Shown here piece by piece: positions 14,753-20,293 of a stretch of DNA of 20,293 bases. Source of the stretch: Desulfosporosinus sp. UBA5188 (lineage in GTDB: Bacteria; Bacillota; Desulfitobacteriia; Desulfitobacteriales; Desulfitobacteriaceae); contig DHWG01000129.1 of the NCBI GenBank assembly GCA_002413075.1, forward strand, positions 1 through 20,293, given 5' to 3'. Made by a program: the position numbers and the translations under genes. Position 1 is the stretch's first letter; each line of letters starts with the position of its first letter. Under the pieces are notes generated by a model. That model was not told where the DNA came from. It searched no databases and saw only the letters and a program-made list of their open reading frames with translations.

Positions 14753-15622
14753 TTGAAAACTGACTGCCGTATTGGACTCGTTCAGATGGAATCCATTGTA
14801 GGAGAGACTGAACGTAATTTCCGGAAGATTATTCATCTGGCTGAAGATGCTCAAAGACAGAACATATCTGTCTTATGCTTTCCAGAATGCGCCCTCAGTG
14901 GTTATTCACCGAAGGATGCATCAGAAATTGGGGCCAATCTCGATAGTACTTGGATTCGCCGGTTAAGAGAATGCTCGCAAGACTTAGGGATTACGTTGCT
15001 GGTAGGGTTTGTTGAGCAGCGCATAGACCTGTCCAAACCCTGCATATCTCATGTTATTTTATCGCCTGGCGAGGAGCCTTCAGTTTATCATAAAGTTCAT
15101 TTGGGGCGTAGTGAGTTAGACTATTTTACTCCAGGAGATAGTTTCCCGATCTTTTCTGCTCACGGAATGACGTTTGCCGTGGGAATCTGTTGGGACTGGC
15201 ATTTTCCGGAGTCGGCAGCGATCTATTCTTTGAAAGGTGCTGAAGTCTTATTTGCACCGCATGCATCTCCCAAAATAGCGGGTGATCGCAATGAGATATG
15301 GTTACGTTATCTTGGAGCGCGAGCCTATGATAACTCCGTGTATCTTGGAGCGTGTAATTTGATTGGAAGCAACGGCAGAGCAAAGGAATTTAGTGGAGGA
15401 TCGTTAGTCCTTGGGCCAAAAGGGGATTTGTGTGGTCAATCGCTCATGGGAGAAGAAGGGATTCTAGCAGCGACCCTCTCAGCGGATAGGATCAATCTTA
15501 TACGTAGTCCAGAGCGGGCCTCCATGCGAGATAGCTTTTTCCTAGCGGATCGACGCAAGGAACTGTATCATGAACTGATAGAATTAGACATTCCTGTTAG
15601 AAGGACGGAGATCAAGGAATAA
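14753..15622 (+). CDS. Carbon-nitrogen hydrolase (nitrilase superfamily)
   Basis: A cytoplasmic amidase/nitrilase-fold enzyme of 289 residues. The Glu-Lys-Cys triad is visible: E45 in CFPECALSGY, K114 in VYHKVHLGRSE and C146 in VGICWDWHFPE, followed by the usual GAEVLFAPHASP block. The substrate is not predictable; omega-amidases, N-carbamoyl amidases and beta-ureidopropionase-like enzymes share this layout. The start is TTG 14753, about nine bases after AGGGAAGGA; ATG 14731 is out of frame. It follows the LysR gene by 48 bases and is likely co-transcribed with or controlled by it. A strong bidirectional terminator ends the unit. Confidence 0.88.
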   Translation: MKTDCRIGLVQMESIVGETERNFRKIIHLAEDAQRQNISVLCFPECALSGYSPKDASEIGANLDSTWIRRLRECSQDLGITLLVGFVEQRIDLSKPCISHVILSPGEEPSVYHKVHLGRSELDYFTPGDSFPIFSAHGMTFAVGICWDWHFPESAAIYSLKGAEVLFAPHASPKIAGDRNEIWLRYLGARAYDNSVYLGACNLIGSNGRAKEFSGGSLVLGPKGDLCGQSLMGEEGILAATLSADRINLIRSPERASMRDSFFLADRRKELYHELIELDIPVRRTEIKE

Positions 15623-15670
15623 TACTCTCGTTACATGACCAGGTCAGTAGATAGATAATGAACGTAAAGA

Positions 15671-15712
15671 AAAAACCTTCCTTGGCTTTTATAAAAGCCA
15701 AGGAAGGTTTTT
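15671..15712. terminator. Bidirectional intrinsic terminator
   Basis: A perfect 20-bp inverted repeat (15671-15690 against 15693-15712) with a GC-containing core (CCTTCCTTGGC), A5 on the left and T5 on the right, and only two bases at the centre. It serves the nitrilase gene on the plus strand and the zinc-ribbon gene on the minus strand. Confidence 0.93.
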
Positions 15713-15723
15713 CTATGAGCAGT

Positions 15724-16038
15724 TTACCAATTGCTGCGTGCACGCGGTTGGTAGCAATCACGGCAATACACTGGTTTATCACCAGAAGGTTGGAACGGTA
15801 CGGTGGTCTCTTTGCCACAAGTAGCACAAATAGCGGGGAACATTTCACGTGGTTGACGAGAATAACCACCGCCGCCGCCACCGTTATTTCGGGTTTGCTC
15901 TTTTCTGGCAGCTCGGCATTCTGGGCAACGACCGGGCTCATTCGTAAACCCTTTTTCGGCATAGAACTCCTGTTCAGATGCTGTAAATTCGAACTCCCGG
16001 CCACAATCTTTACATCCTAAAACTTTGTCACTAAACAT
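15724..16038 (-). CDS. Zinc-ribbon protein with four CxxC motifs
   Basis: A 104-residue small protein with two zinc ribbons separated by a polyglycine linker. The first ribbon has C9-x2-C12 and C38-x2-C41 (with the FTASEQEFYAEKGF helix between). The linker NNGGGGGGY spans 51-59, and the second ribbon has C71-x2-C74 and C92-x2-C95. Each set of four cysteines can bind one zinc. Such proteins are common in Firmicutes and are annotated only as probable zinc-ribbon or CxxC proteins; the partner is unknown. The start is ATG 16036-16038 behind GGAGG. It has a near-consensus promoter and a hairpin-bearing leader, so expression is probably high. Open frames on both strands over this gene are shadows. 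Confidence 0.88.
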   Translation of the reverse strand: MFSDKVLGCKDCGREFEFTASEQEFYAEKGFTNEPGRCPECRAARKEQTRNNGGGGGGYSRQPREMFPAICATCGKETTVPFQPSGDKPVYCRDCYQPRARSNW

Positions 16039-16066
16039 TAAAAAACCTCCGCGATTTTATTACCCG

Positions 16067-16104
16067 CTACATGGGAAGTTCAGAAAAACTTCCCATAGCC
16101 GTAG
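16067..16104 (-). promoter_or_regulatory. Hairpin in the 5' leader of the zinc-ribbon gene
   Basis: ATGGGAAGTT (16071-16080) and AACTTCCCAT (16087-16096) form a 10-bp stem with a six-base loop. CTAC (16067-16070) and GTAG (16101-16104) extend it past an AGCC bulge. On the minus-strand mRNA it ends about 30 bases before the start codon, with no T-tract, so it is a leader structure rather than a terminator. Confidence 0.6.
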
Positions 16105-16153
16105 GCAATCGAGAAGGTCTGTGCAATTCCACAAGTACGAACGAGTTAACTTT

Positions 16154-16182
16154 AGTATAACTATGATAGTAATATATGTCAA
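16154..16182 (-). promoter_or_regulatory. Near-consensus sigma-A promoter of the zinc-ribbon gene
   Basis: On the minus strand TTGACA (16182-16177), a 17-base spacer and TATACT (16159-16154). The predicted start near 16147 gives a leader of roughly 108 bases. Confidence 0.8.
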
Positions 16183-16383
16183 AGGAATAACCGCAAATAA
16201 ATACTAAAATATTCCAAATAAATGAGCAATAAAAGTACAATATAGTACTAATTTGTCTAAGATTGTTTACACAATTGATTGTGATATTGCCTATCTATAA
16301 ATTCTGTCTGCCATTATAAAGTAAAGCACGATCGCATAATAATAAGCCAACAGACCTTTAAGCTAATTAAGACGAGATAGGGG
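16183..16383. other. AT-rich intergenic stretch
   Basis: It holds no gene. Two small dyads are visible: AGTAC-AATATA-GTACT around 16233-16248, and CACAAT-TG-ATTGTG at 16270-16283. The second could be an operator for the downstream 81-aa gene. I see no convincing promoter for that gene. Confidence 0.3.
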
Positions 16384-16629
16384 ATGAGCAAATTGGATCA
16401 CCTTGATATTATAACACGACCGGATCGTATCCTGGGTATGCAAAAGCTTGAGGAATTATTCAATCAGAAGGGCTATTTGATCTGCCAGTCTTCTGGTGAA
16501 AGGGTTTATGACTTCAATAAGATCACTGCAATATTTGTACCACTGAGTAAAGAGCGTGATCAAGTCATGGCTGTTCATAGTGATTATGCCTTAGAATTTG
16601 TACAGAGCTGTGTATTGATACTTCATTAA
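16384..16629 (+). CDS. 81-aa hypothetical protein
   Basis: An unrecognised small protein of 81 residues with mixed alpha/beta character (KLEELFNQKGYLICQSSGER at 20-39, then ITAIFVPLSKERDQVMAVHS). It has two cysteines (C34, C76) and no membrane segment or signal. The ATG at 16384 touches an AGGGG run with no spacing, so TTG 16393, nine bases after that run, may be the true start and would give 78 residues. The gene runs into the M18 aminopeptidase gene from the opposite strand, and their stop codons overlap by four bases. I would not assign a function. Confidence 0.65.
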   Translation: MSKLDHLDIITRPDRILGMQKLEELFNQKGYLICQSSGERVYDFNKITAIFVPLSKERDQVMAVHSDYALEFVQSCVLILH

Positions 16630-17945
16630 ATAGTTTCATAGAACGTAGAAAAGACGTTTGCTATGGCCAAGTGGTCTTTAACGCCTCCAAGTTCCCTGAC
16701 AGAATGCATTGCTAAGACGGGGTTCCCAATATCAACGGAACGAATATCTAGATGAGTACTAGAGATCGGTCCTATCGTTGATCCACCTCTTTCATCTGAA
16801 CGATTCACAAATTTCTGAACTTGAACACCAGCGCGCTGACAGAGGGAAGTGAATACCGCTGCAGATTCTGCATCAGTTGTATAACTTTGATTAGCACTTA
16901 TTTTTATTACAGGGCCTCCATTGAGGATAGGGTGATTTACTGGATCATGCTTTTCTAGGGCATTAGGGTGAAGAGCATGGGCCATATCAGCTGAAATCAG
17001 AAAAGATTGTGCCAAGGCCTGGAAATATGATTCTCGATCTTTTTTTTGTGCTAAGAGGATACGTTCTAAGACATGGGCAAGAAACGGCGAAGCAGCCCCT
17101 TGCTTGGAAGTGCTTCCGCATTCTTCATGATCAAAACAGGCCAGAACCTGCGTCATCAAAGCAGGTTTTACTTCGGCAAGAGCCCAAGCACCAGCATGGA
17201 TCATCGCCAAATCATCAAGACGTCCGCTTGAGATAAACTCTTGCTGTAGCCCCACAAAACACCCTTTCTCAAAGTCATGCAAGAAAAGGTCGAAGTCTAA
17301 GATATCTTCTGGTCGACAGTGCAAAGCTGTAGCCAGGTGATGAATCAGTATTCCTTCTTTTTCTAATCCATCCGTGATTTGTGTTATTAAGGGAAGCATG
17401 TCTTTTTGTTTATTTAAGGCTAGTCCTTCATTAACTTTCCGGTTCATATGGATCGCAAGATTGGGTATTACCAGTAACGGACTGTCACTGCGAAAAAGTC
17501 TGATTTGAGGGGCGAACGGCGATTCACCACGCAAAACAACTCGACCCGCTAAAGATAGTGGGCGGTCCAGCCAAGTATTAAGTATAGGACCTCCATACGT
17601 TTCCACGTTTAATTTAAGATAGCCTGCTACCAATATTTCAGATAAGGGTTTAACTCTGAAGCAAGGGCTGTCAGTATGGGCTCCAATCAGTCGAAAGCCA
17701 TGAGAAGTCGGATCTCCCTGACCGACAACGAACGCAATTAAGGCAGAATTGTTTCTAATAACAAAATATTTACCGCCTTGTTTCAAGGACCATTTTTCTT
17801 CAATCGGTAACTCACGGAATCCTTGAAGCGCCAACATCCCCTTCACACTTTCTACGACATGAAAGGTGGAGGGGCTATCATCAATAAAGTTAAGCAGTTC
17901 TTGGGCAAACTGATGTTCCTCAGTTGTAATCACAGACGTTTTCAT
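16626..17945 (-). CDS. apeB: M18-family aminopeptidase (aspartyl aminopeptidase-like)
   Basis: A cytoplasmic dizinc aminopeptidase of 439 residues that usually prefers acidic N-terminal residues. The M18 motifs are complete: GAHTDSP (88-94) with H90 and D92, RLDDLA (242-247) with D244/D245, CFDHEECGSTSKQGA (270-284) with E274/E275, SADMAHALHPN (318-328) with D320 and H323, and LAMHSVRELGG (411-421) with the last metal ligand H414. The start is ATG 17943-17945 behind a modest AGGCAGGT site. The second metallopeptidase of the window besides pepT, it fits peptide recycling. It is monocistronic; its 3' end overlaps the small convergent gene by four bases. Confidence 0.92.
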   Translation of the reverse strand: MKTSVITTEEHQFAQELLNFIDDSPSTFHVVESVKGMLALQGFRELPIEEKWSLKQGGKYFVIRNNSALIAFVVGQGDPTSHGFRLIGAHTDSPCFRVKPLSEILVAGYLKLNVETYGGPILNTWLDRPLSLAGRVVLRGESPFAPQIRLFRSDSPLLVIPNLAIHMNRKVNEGLALNKQKDMLPLITQITDGLEKEGILIHHLATALHCRPEDILDFDLFLHDFEKGCFVGLQQEFISSGRLDDLAMIHAGAWALAEVKPALMTQVLACFDHEECGSTSKQGAASPFLAHVLERILLAQKKDRESYFQALAQSFLISADMAHALHPNALEKHDPVNHPILNGGPVIKISANQSYTTDAESAAVFTSLCQRAGVQVQKFVNRSDERGGSTIGPISSTHLDIRSVDIGNPVLAMHSVRELGGVKDHLAIANVFSTFYETI

Positions 17946-18130
17946 AACAGACTTTACCTGCCTTTCTAGTAGATTAAATAGTCTTACTCCTGATTTGCGC
18001 GAAAGTAATATATTCGCTCTCTTGAAACCACATTCCTTCTAAACTCTGGTATAAATTAGATCCTATTGTCATAGAATAATTGGTCGGGTGTTTTAACGTA
18101 AGATATGGGTCATTTTTCGTAAAAGCGTTC

Positions 18131-18160
18131 AGGTCCGAAAAATTAAGGTCCGAAAAATTG
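18131..18160 (+). repeat. Tandem 15-bp direct repeat upstream of a small gene
   Basis: AGGTCCGAAAAATT occurs at 18131-18144 and again at 18146-18159, a period of 15 bp. It ends 24 bases before the -35 box at 18185, a good position for an activator. It lies in the 302-base gap 17946-18247, which otherwise shows no gene; no clear promoter for the aminopeptidase is visible there. Confidence 0.65.
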
Positions 18161-18184
18161 TTAGAAAATTTTTAATATACCCCC

Positions 18185-18212
18185 TTGCAATTTATGTAAA
18201 TTGGTATATAAT
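18185..18212 (+). promoter_or_regulatory. Strong promoter of the 34-aa ORF
   Basis: TTGCAA (18185-18190), a 16-base spacer and a perfect TATAAT (18207-18212). The transcript should start near 18219, about 30 bases before the small ORF. Confidence 0.75.
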
Positions 18213-18247
18213 TAAGTTCTAACTAAATTGAAAGGAGAAGTAGCTCT

Positions 18248-18352
18248 ATGACACAAAAAGAACAATTAATGATCAACGCGATTTTAGAGTCAGTTGGACT
18301 AGAACCTATTCAGTCTACACAGACGCAAAGACAAGTTCATGATGAAGGATAA
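18248..18352 (+). CDS. 34-aa small protein of unknown function
   Basis: ATG 18248 to TAA 18352 encodes 34 residues, preceded by AAAGGAGAAG at 18230-18239, a good ribosome site. The first half (EQLMINAILESVGLEPI, 5-21) could form an amphipathic helix; the second half is Gln/Thr-rich and polar. It has no cysteine, signal peptide or membrane segment, so it does not look like a classical secreted pheromone or holin. It has a strong promoter, a tandem repeat upstream and a terminator about 90 bases after its stop, the anatomy of a real, regulated gene. I know no family for it. It is well below usual gene-calling length. Confidence 0.6.
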   Translation: MTQKEQLMINAILESVGLEPIQSTQTQRQVHDEG

Positions 18353-18377
18353 GTAGTTACAGAAAGGGAGCGGTATT

Positions 18378-18446
18378 TTGACCCAGATCCTAATCCTAAA
18401 TTGTAACCTGATTAGCTCAAATCCATTCATAAAAAGCCAAATTTAA
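18378..18446 (+). CDS. Possible 22-aa ORF following the 34-aa gene
   Basis: TTG 18378 follows AAAGGGAG (18363-18370) by seven bases and opens a frame of 22 codons ending at TAA 18444-18446, just inside the terminator stem. The product would start MTQILILNCNLISSN, hydrophobic and with one cysteine. The start resembles that of acetate-kinase-type proteins, which may be chance. The good ribosome site is the only real support. Confidence 0.25.
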   Translation: MTQILILNCNLISSNPFIKSQI

Positions 18447-18482
18447 AAGCGAGTTTCTTAATAAATTAAGAAGCTCGCTTTT
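18445..18482 (+). terminator. Intrinsic terminator of the small-peptide unit
   Basis: An 18-bp stem with one G-U pair: AAAAGCGAGTTTCTTAAT (18445-18462) against ATTAAGAAGCTCGCTTTT (18465-18482). It ends in a T4 run and is A-tailed on the left, so it may act in both directions. Confidence 0.85.
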
Positions 18483-18524
18483 ATACTTGGAAAAATAATA
18501 TATATGGATGGAGTTAAGGCGCTT

Positions 18525-19106
18525 ATGACATTATCGGTTCTTGGTATAGCCTGTAGTCCACGAAAAAATGGCAATACAACTCAATTGCTCCTAGAAGCTA
18601 TGAAAACTGTGCACAAAGAAGGTCATAAAACCGAGATAGTTTACCTTTCAGATTTGAACATGAACCCATGTCAAGGATGTAATGCTTGTTCAGCTAAAGG
18701 GATCTGTGTTATAAAAGATGATATTTCGAAGCTCCAAGAAAAGCTGAGCCAAGCAGATCGGGTTATTTTAGCGGCTCCTATCTTTATGATGGGCGTAAAT
18801 TCCCAAACTAAAATTATGATCGACCGTATGCAAACGTTTTGGGCCCTTAAATACCTCCATCATCAATCTTTGATTAAACCATTAGGGCCTGAGCGTATCG
18901 GCCTTTTTCTCTCCGCTGCCGGAACAGAAAAAACCGATGTGTTTAAATGTGCAGAACGTTCCATTCAAACGTTATTTCATATGCTTGATATCAGATACGC
19001 CCAGCCTTGCCTCTATAGTGGGATTGATCAAGCAGGGGAGATTAATGAACATCCAACAGCCTTTGACGACGTGTGCTTGGCCGCAAGAGCTCTCATATTA
19101 TCCTGA
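18525..19106 (+). CDS. Iron-sulfur flavoprotein-like NAD(P)H/FMN reductase
   Basis: A flavodoxin-fold FMN protein of 193 residues. SPRKNGNT (11-18) is the FMN phosphate loop, and APIFMMGVNSQTKIMIDR (84-101) is the second flavin-binding region. Between them lies C49-x2-C52-x2-C55-x5-C61, the compact cysteine motif of archaeal and clostridial iron-sulfur flavoproteins (Isf), which hold a [4Fe-4S] cluster next to FMN and take electrons from ferredoxin. I chose ATG 18525 because it begins right before the beta strand (LSVLGIACSPRK) and has GGAG/AAGG upstream. ATG 18504, seven codons earlier, has no ribosome site. The family is firm; the electron donor and acceptor are unknown. Confidence 0.85.
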   Translation: MTLSVLGIACSPRKNGNTTQLLLEAMKTVHKEGHKTEIVYLSDLNMNPCQGCNACSAKGICVIKDDISKLQEKLSQADRVILAAPIFMMGVNSQTKIMIDRMQTFWALKYLHHQSLIKPLGPERIGLFLSAAGTEKTDVFKCAERSIQTLFHMLDIRYAQPCLYSGIDQAGEINEHPTAFDDVCLAARALILS

Positions 19107-19122
19107 GGTTACAAAGAACTGC

Positions 19123-19153
19123 TTGTCTAAATGCATAAATATTGTGATATAAT
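19123..19153 (+). promoter_or_regulatory. Promoter of the degV gene
   Basis: A perfect extended -10, TGATATAAT (19145-19153), with TTGTCT (19123-19128) 19 bases before the TATAAT hexamer. The extended -10 compensates for the long spacer. Confidence 0.65.
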
Positions 19154-19189
19154 AAGGGTATATTGTATGATGGAAAGGAACTGTTTCTC

Positions 19190-20074
19190 ATGCTGCAAAC
19201 GTCCATGCCAATGAGTGTCCCTAAAATCGCGATTGTCACAGACAGTACGAGTGATTTGGCTCCAGAAATGATTACGGAGTTTGGGATAGAGATCATTCCT
19301 TTGCATGTTGTATACAGAGATCGAGAGTATCTCGATGGAATAAATATTAGGCCTGATGAAGTTTATAATAATATGAATATTGAGGTTCCTACGACTTCAT
19401 TACCATCCCCGTCTGAAATTACTGATTTATATAATCGGCTAAGGGACGCTAAGTTCACACACGTTCTCTCCATGCATATTTCCAGTGGCTTAAGTGGGAC
19501 CTATGAAACAGTCTGTCAAGTTGCCAAAGAGTATAAGGGCATGGTTATCGAAGTATTGGATTCAAAAGCACTTTCCATGGGATTAGGTTTTCCAGTTCTG
19601 GAAGCAGCCACCAAACTGCGTAACTCAACAGATTTTCAAGGCGTGATTAATAGAGCTAAGACAGTTTCACAACATATAAAACTCTATTTCGTGCTTTCTA
19701 CGCTAGAATATCTTAAGCGTGGTGGACGTATTGGGTACGTTTCTGGCACTATTGGTGAACTTCTAAATATTAAACCGATTATTTCCATTAATTCTGAAGG
19801 GAAATACATAACGTCTGCGAAAGTTCGCGGTAGAGATCAATCTCTAAAAAAATTATATGATATTTTGCTGGAAAGTACGAAGGATGGAAGTTATAACGTT
19901 GCCATCGTCCACGGTGGTGCTGAGCAGGAAGCGCGGAATCTGTGGCAGAAAGCTCGCGAACTCCCCAACATAAATGATCTATTATTTAATCAGATTAGCC
20001 CAGTAATGGGGGTTCACACAGGCCCTGGACTTGTGGGGATCATTGTTTCTCCTGTTATTCCGCCTCAGTCTTAG
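19190..20074 (+). CDS. DegV family fatty-acid-binding protein
   Basis: A 294-residue DegV/FakB-type protein that binds a fatty acid; in many Firmicutes such proteins present it to the kinase FakA for incorporation into phospholipid. The signature runs VTDSTSDLAPE (16-26), IIPLHV (35-40), PTTSLPSPSE (67-76) and MHISSGLSGTYE (95-106), the serine/threonine loops that hold the carboxylate, then DSKALSMGLG in the middle. ATG 19190 has AAAGGAA at 19174-19180; the in-frame TTG 19163 lacks a ribosome site. No fakA (DAK phosphatase-like) gene is in the window. A terminator hairpin overlaps the stop codon. The chain length of the bound lipid is unknown. Confidence 0.92.
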   Translation: MLQTSMPMSVPKIAIVTDSTSDLAPEMITEFGIEIIPLHVVYRDREYLDGINIRPDEVYNNMNIEVPTTSLPSPSEITDLYNRLRDAKFTHVLSMHISSGLSGTYETVCQVAKEYKGMVIEVLDSKALSMGLGFPVLEAATKLRNSTDFQGVINRAKTVSQHIKLYFVLSTLEYLKRGGRIGYVSGTIGELLNIKPIISINSEGKYITSAKVRGRDQSLKKLYDILLESTKDGSYNVAIVHGGAEQEARNLWQKARELPNINDLLFNQISPVMGVHTGPGLVGIIVSPVIPPQS

Positions 20075-20086
20075 ACTGAGGTTTTT
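20063..20086 (+). terminator. Terminator overlapping the degV stop codon
   Basis: CCTCAGTCT/AGACTGAGG (20063-20081), a 9-bp stem with the final TAG (20072-20074) at its tip, followed by T5. The last codons (PPQS) are part of the stem. Confidence 0.9.
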
Positions 20087-20108
20087 ATTTGTTCTATCTT
20101 TCCAATCA

Positions 20109-20232
20109 TACTACTCCCACTTTTACAAGTGGGAGTAGTACCCCGGTACGCTGTTTCGGTGGGGGATTTTACCCCACCGAAGACTCGATGCTCAACTTTA
20201 GTTGAACGAGTTCACTTGTAGTATGCGATACT
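20109..20232. ncRNA. Array of consecutive hairpins, possible structured RNA or mobile-element end
   Basis: Four stems follow in 124 bases: a perfect 14-bp stem (20109-20122 with 20127-20140, loop TTAC); a 10-bp stem TTCGGTGGGG (20155-20164) with CCCCACCGAA (20172-20181); ACTCG/CGAGT (20183-20187 with 20207-20211) enclosing TCAAC/GTTGA; and AGTAT/ATACT (20220-20232). CACTTGT (20213-20219) is also complementary to ACAAGTG in the first stem (20125-20131). No ORF covers it. The remaining bases to 20293 have only weak dyads. It recalls hairpin-rich ends of IS200/IS605-type elements, but no transposase is seen. Confidence 0.4.
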
Positions 20233-20293
20233 CGCTTAATAGTTAAAACTATCCAACATCTATGGTTAGATAAATAGTCACTCGGAGATTCAT

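Noticed and set aside
15612..16020. Open frames of 120-130 aa on both strands over the zinc-ribbon gene
   Set aside because: They run through the bidirectional terminator or lack ribosome sites, and they overlap a well-supported gene with four CxxC motifs.
18378..18446. Reading the 22-aa ORF as a remnant of an acetate or butyrate kinase gene
   Set aside because: Only the first eight to nine residues look similar and no kinase sequence follows in any frame; chance is more likely.
1..20293. CRISPR arrays, tRNA or rRNA genes, phage genes
   Set aside because: No regularly spaced repeats, cloverleaf-like sequences, rRNA segments or phage-type genes were seen in reading both strands.

Overview
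The window looks like a chromosomal stretch from a spore-forming, sulfite/sulfate-reducing member of the Firmicutes (Peptococcaceae; Desulfosporosinus-like, with Desulfitobacterium as the alternative). The reasons are moderately AT-rich DNA with strong AGGAGG-type ribosome sites and frequent TTG/GTG starts, a DUF3787-type spore-associated small protein at the left end, and a complete dissimilatory sulfite reductase locus of the compact Gram-positive type: dsrMK without JOP, plus dsrABD and dsrN. The genus is inferred from gene content; no 16S or other phylogenetic marker is present.

Left region (1-5840), housekeeping and small unknown genes: a 54-aa DUF3787-like protein, a type I RNase H with an N-terminal hybrid-binding domain, a convergent cysteine-desulfurase-like aminotransferase, a 41-aa lysine-rich unknown, peptidase T, a 124-aa unknown behind a promoter-hairpin leader, and a THUMP-domain rRNA methyltransferase.

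Central region (5840-13460), the sulfite reduction locus: dsrM (membrane haem b protein) and dsrK (HdrD-like Fe-S protein) are followed by a 62-aa 2x[4Fe-4S] ferredoxin, dsrA, dsrB, dsrD and then dsrN (CobB/CbiA-type amidase for sirohaem amidation). All sirohaem and Fe-S ligand cysteines of DsrA and DsrB are present. DsrMK would pass electrons from menaquinol toward the cytoplasmic sulfite reductase, the ferredoxin could be an additional or alternative donor, and DsrN would finish the sirohaem cofactor. dsrC is not in the window. The upstream regions of dsrM and of the ferredoxin carry inverted repeats that look like operators.

Right region (13460-20293): a LysR regulator with a compact three-stem RNA-like leader, a nitrilase-family amidohydrolase, a convergent four-CxxC zinc-ribbon protein with a near-consensus promoter and a hairpin leader, an 81-aa unknown, an M18 aminopeptidase overlapping it tail to tail, a small autonomous transcription unit encoding a 34-aa unknown peptide behind a tandem 15-bp repeat, an iron-sulfur flavoprotein-like FMN reductase, and a DegV fatty-acid-binding protein. 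The window ends in a dense array of hairpins with no assignable gene.

The points most worth following up are the 34-aa peptide unit, the structured leader before lysR, the hairpin array at the right end, the ferredoxin built into the dsrAB operon, and the promoter-hairpin leader before the 124-aa unknown.
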